Shown here in pieces: positions 63,226 to 64,000 of a stretch of 64,000 nt of DNA; the stretch's first letter is position 1, and each line of letters begins with the position of its first letter. Source of the stretch: Leeuwenhoekiella marinoflava DSM 3653 (GTDB lineage: Bacteria > Bacteroidota > Bacteroidia > Flavobacteriales > Flavobacteriaceae); assembly GCF_900129005.1 (NCBI RefSeq), contig NZ_FQUN01000005.1, positions 62,001-126,000 on the forward strand, given 5' to 3'. The position numbers were made by a program, and so were the translations under genes. The notes below the pieces were generated by a model. That model was not told the DNA's origin and did no database searches. It saw nothing but the letters and a program-made list of their open reading frames with translations.

Positions 63226-64000
63226 TTGAAAGCGCTACCTCATTTTTTCTTTACTCTTCTTTGCTTCGGGGTCGCTCCTGTTCTGTTTGCACAAACTGCA
63301 ACTTTAAAAGGGATTGCTTTTAATCAAAATAATATTCCATTATCAGATGTTAATGTTTCGTATGCCGATGGAGGAAGGCTGACAGATGAAAGCGGATTCT
63401 ATTCAATAGAAATTCCTGCGGAACGCATTATTACTATTCGGTTTACGCACGTGGGATTGAAGGTTGTAGAAGCTAAATTCTTCCTTAAGAAAAATGAACT
63501 ATTAGAGTTTAATCCTGTTTTAAGTACACGTATTCAGCAAATAAGTGAAGTTATTATTTCATCTGAAAATCAAGATAGAATTGAAGGTATTGTAAGCCTC
63601 AATCCAGAAACCGTGCGGAAAATACCCGGTGCAAATCCCGGTGTTGAAAACCTTTTACAATCTTTACCCGGAGTAAGTTCTAATAATGAGCTAAGTACAC
63701 AATACGCTGTGCGCGGTGGAAATTATGACGAGAATCTGGTTTACATAAATGATATTGAAGTCTACCGACCTTTTTTAATACGTTCTGGTCAACAAGAAGG
63801 TTTAAGTATCGTAAATCCTGATTTGGTAAGAGATATAGGTTTTAGTGCCGGAGGGTTTCAGGCGAAATACGGTGACAAATTATCTTCAGTTTTAGATATC
63901 ACATATCGCCGCCCGGTAGATTTTGCAGCTTCGGCAGATATCAGTCTTTTAGGTGTTAATCTTTCCGCCGAAGGCTTAAGTAAAAATAAAAAGCTAACTG
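63226..64000 (+). CDS. TonB-dependent receptor, 5' part, open at window end
   Basis: A frame from TTG 63226 runs to the window edge (258 codons plus one base). After a signal peptide (ending VLFAQ), residues about 25-110 form a CarboxypepD_reg-like domain (TATLKGIAFNQNNIPLSDVN, ADGGRLTDESGFYSIEI). The plug domain follows (GVENLLQSLPGVSSNNELS, YAVRGGNYDENLVYINDIEV, FSAGGFQAKYGDKLSSVLDI). The barrel lies beyond the window. It imports an unknown large ligand using TonB energy. No ATG exists near the signal region. Confidence 0.9.
   Translation, partial: MKALPHFFFTLLCFGVAPVLFAQTATLKGIAFNQNNIPLSDVNVSYADGGRLTDESGFYSIEIPAERIITIRFTHVGLKVVEAKFFLKKNELLEFNPVLSTRIQQISEVIISSENQDRIEGIVSLNPETVRKIPGANPGVENLLQSLPGVSSNNELSTQYAVRGGNYDENLVYINDIEVYRPFLIRSGQQEGLSIVNPDLVRDIGFSAGGFQAKYGDKLSSVLDITYRRPVDFAASADISLLGVNLSAEGLSKNKKLT

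Overview
The window reads as a chromosomal segment of a marine-type member of the Flavobacteriaceae (Bacteroidota). The evidence is the AT-rich sequence, TAnnTTTG-type -7 promoter boxes, TamB with the lipoprotein TamL, the gliding-linked prolyl isomerase GldI, a SusC/TonB-dependent receptor preceded by an M23 peptidase, many short-signal lipoproteins, DUF3276 and ZapA/RNase Y gene order. Genus cannot be fixed from the sequence alone; Leeuwenhoekiella- or Dokdonia-like is only a guess.

Layout. 1-8 kb: a partial DEAD/DEAH helicase, a small acidic protein, an SDR oxidoreductase, a DedA-like/DUF3817/D-Ala-D-Ala dipeptidase run, a pair of exported ferritin-like proteins, and a nusB / DUF1573 / yajC block. 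8-13 kb: an ABC exporter, a PUR-domain protein and a large M14 peptidase. 13-19 kb: an accessory block with a broken Bcr/CflA-type transporter, a GH43 lipoprotein, a formylglycine-generating-enzyme-like lipoprotein, gene scraps and a GH15 enzyme. This block is bracketed by two inverted copies of a 40-bp structured repeat. 19-24 kb: xdhC plus a three-subunit, Tat-exported molybdenum aldehyde oxidoreductase of the PaoABC type. 24-28.9 kb: a broken DUF255 gene, a DUF2383 protein, a KirBac-like potassium channel and a PAP2 phosphatase. 28.9-36 kb: tamL-tamB. 36-42 kb: two proteins of unknown function, a carboxypeptidase-like-domain protein, an orphan ExbD and a TPR hybrid histidine kinase.

42-64 kb is mostly housekeeping: wbqC-like, a nuclease/phosphatase, two rhomboids, mutL, ribH, a TPR protein, recF-lipoprotein-DUF721, ndk, a phoD-like gene with an in-frame stop, nrnA-gldI-PPIase, DUF4168, pepD, a pterin dehydratase, a YebC-like gene, rny, a 6S-like RNA, zapA, a ZapB-like gene, M23 peptidase and the start of a TonB-dependent receptor.

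No complete mobile element, CRISPR array, rRNA or tRNA was seen. The most unusual signals are the structured repeat pair with covarying hairpin arms, three genes broken by three different lesions (5-nt-type deletion plus 3' truncation, internal deletion at a poly-A run, single W-to-stop), and the 6S-like RNA between zapA and rny. I did not find a convincing undescribed multi-gene system.
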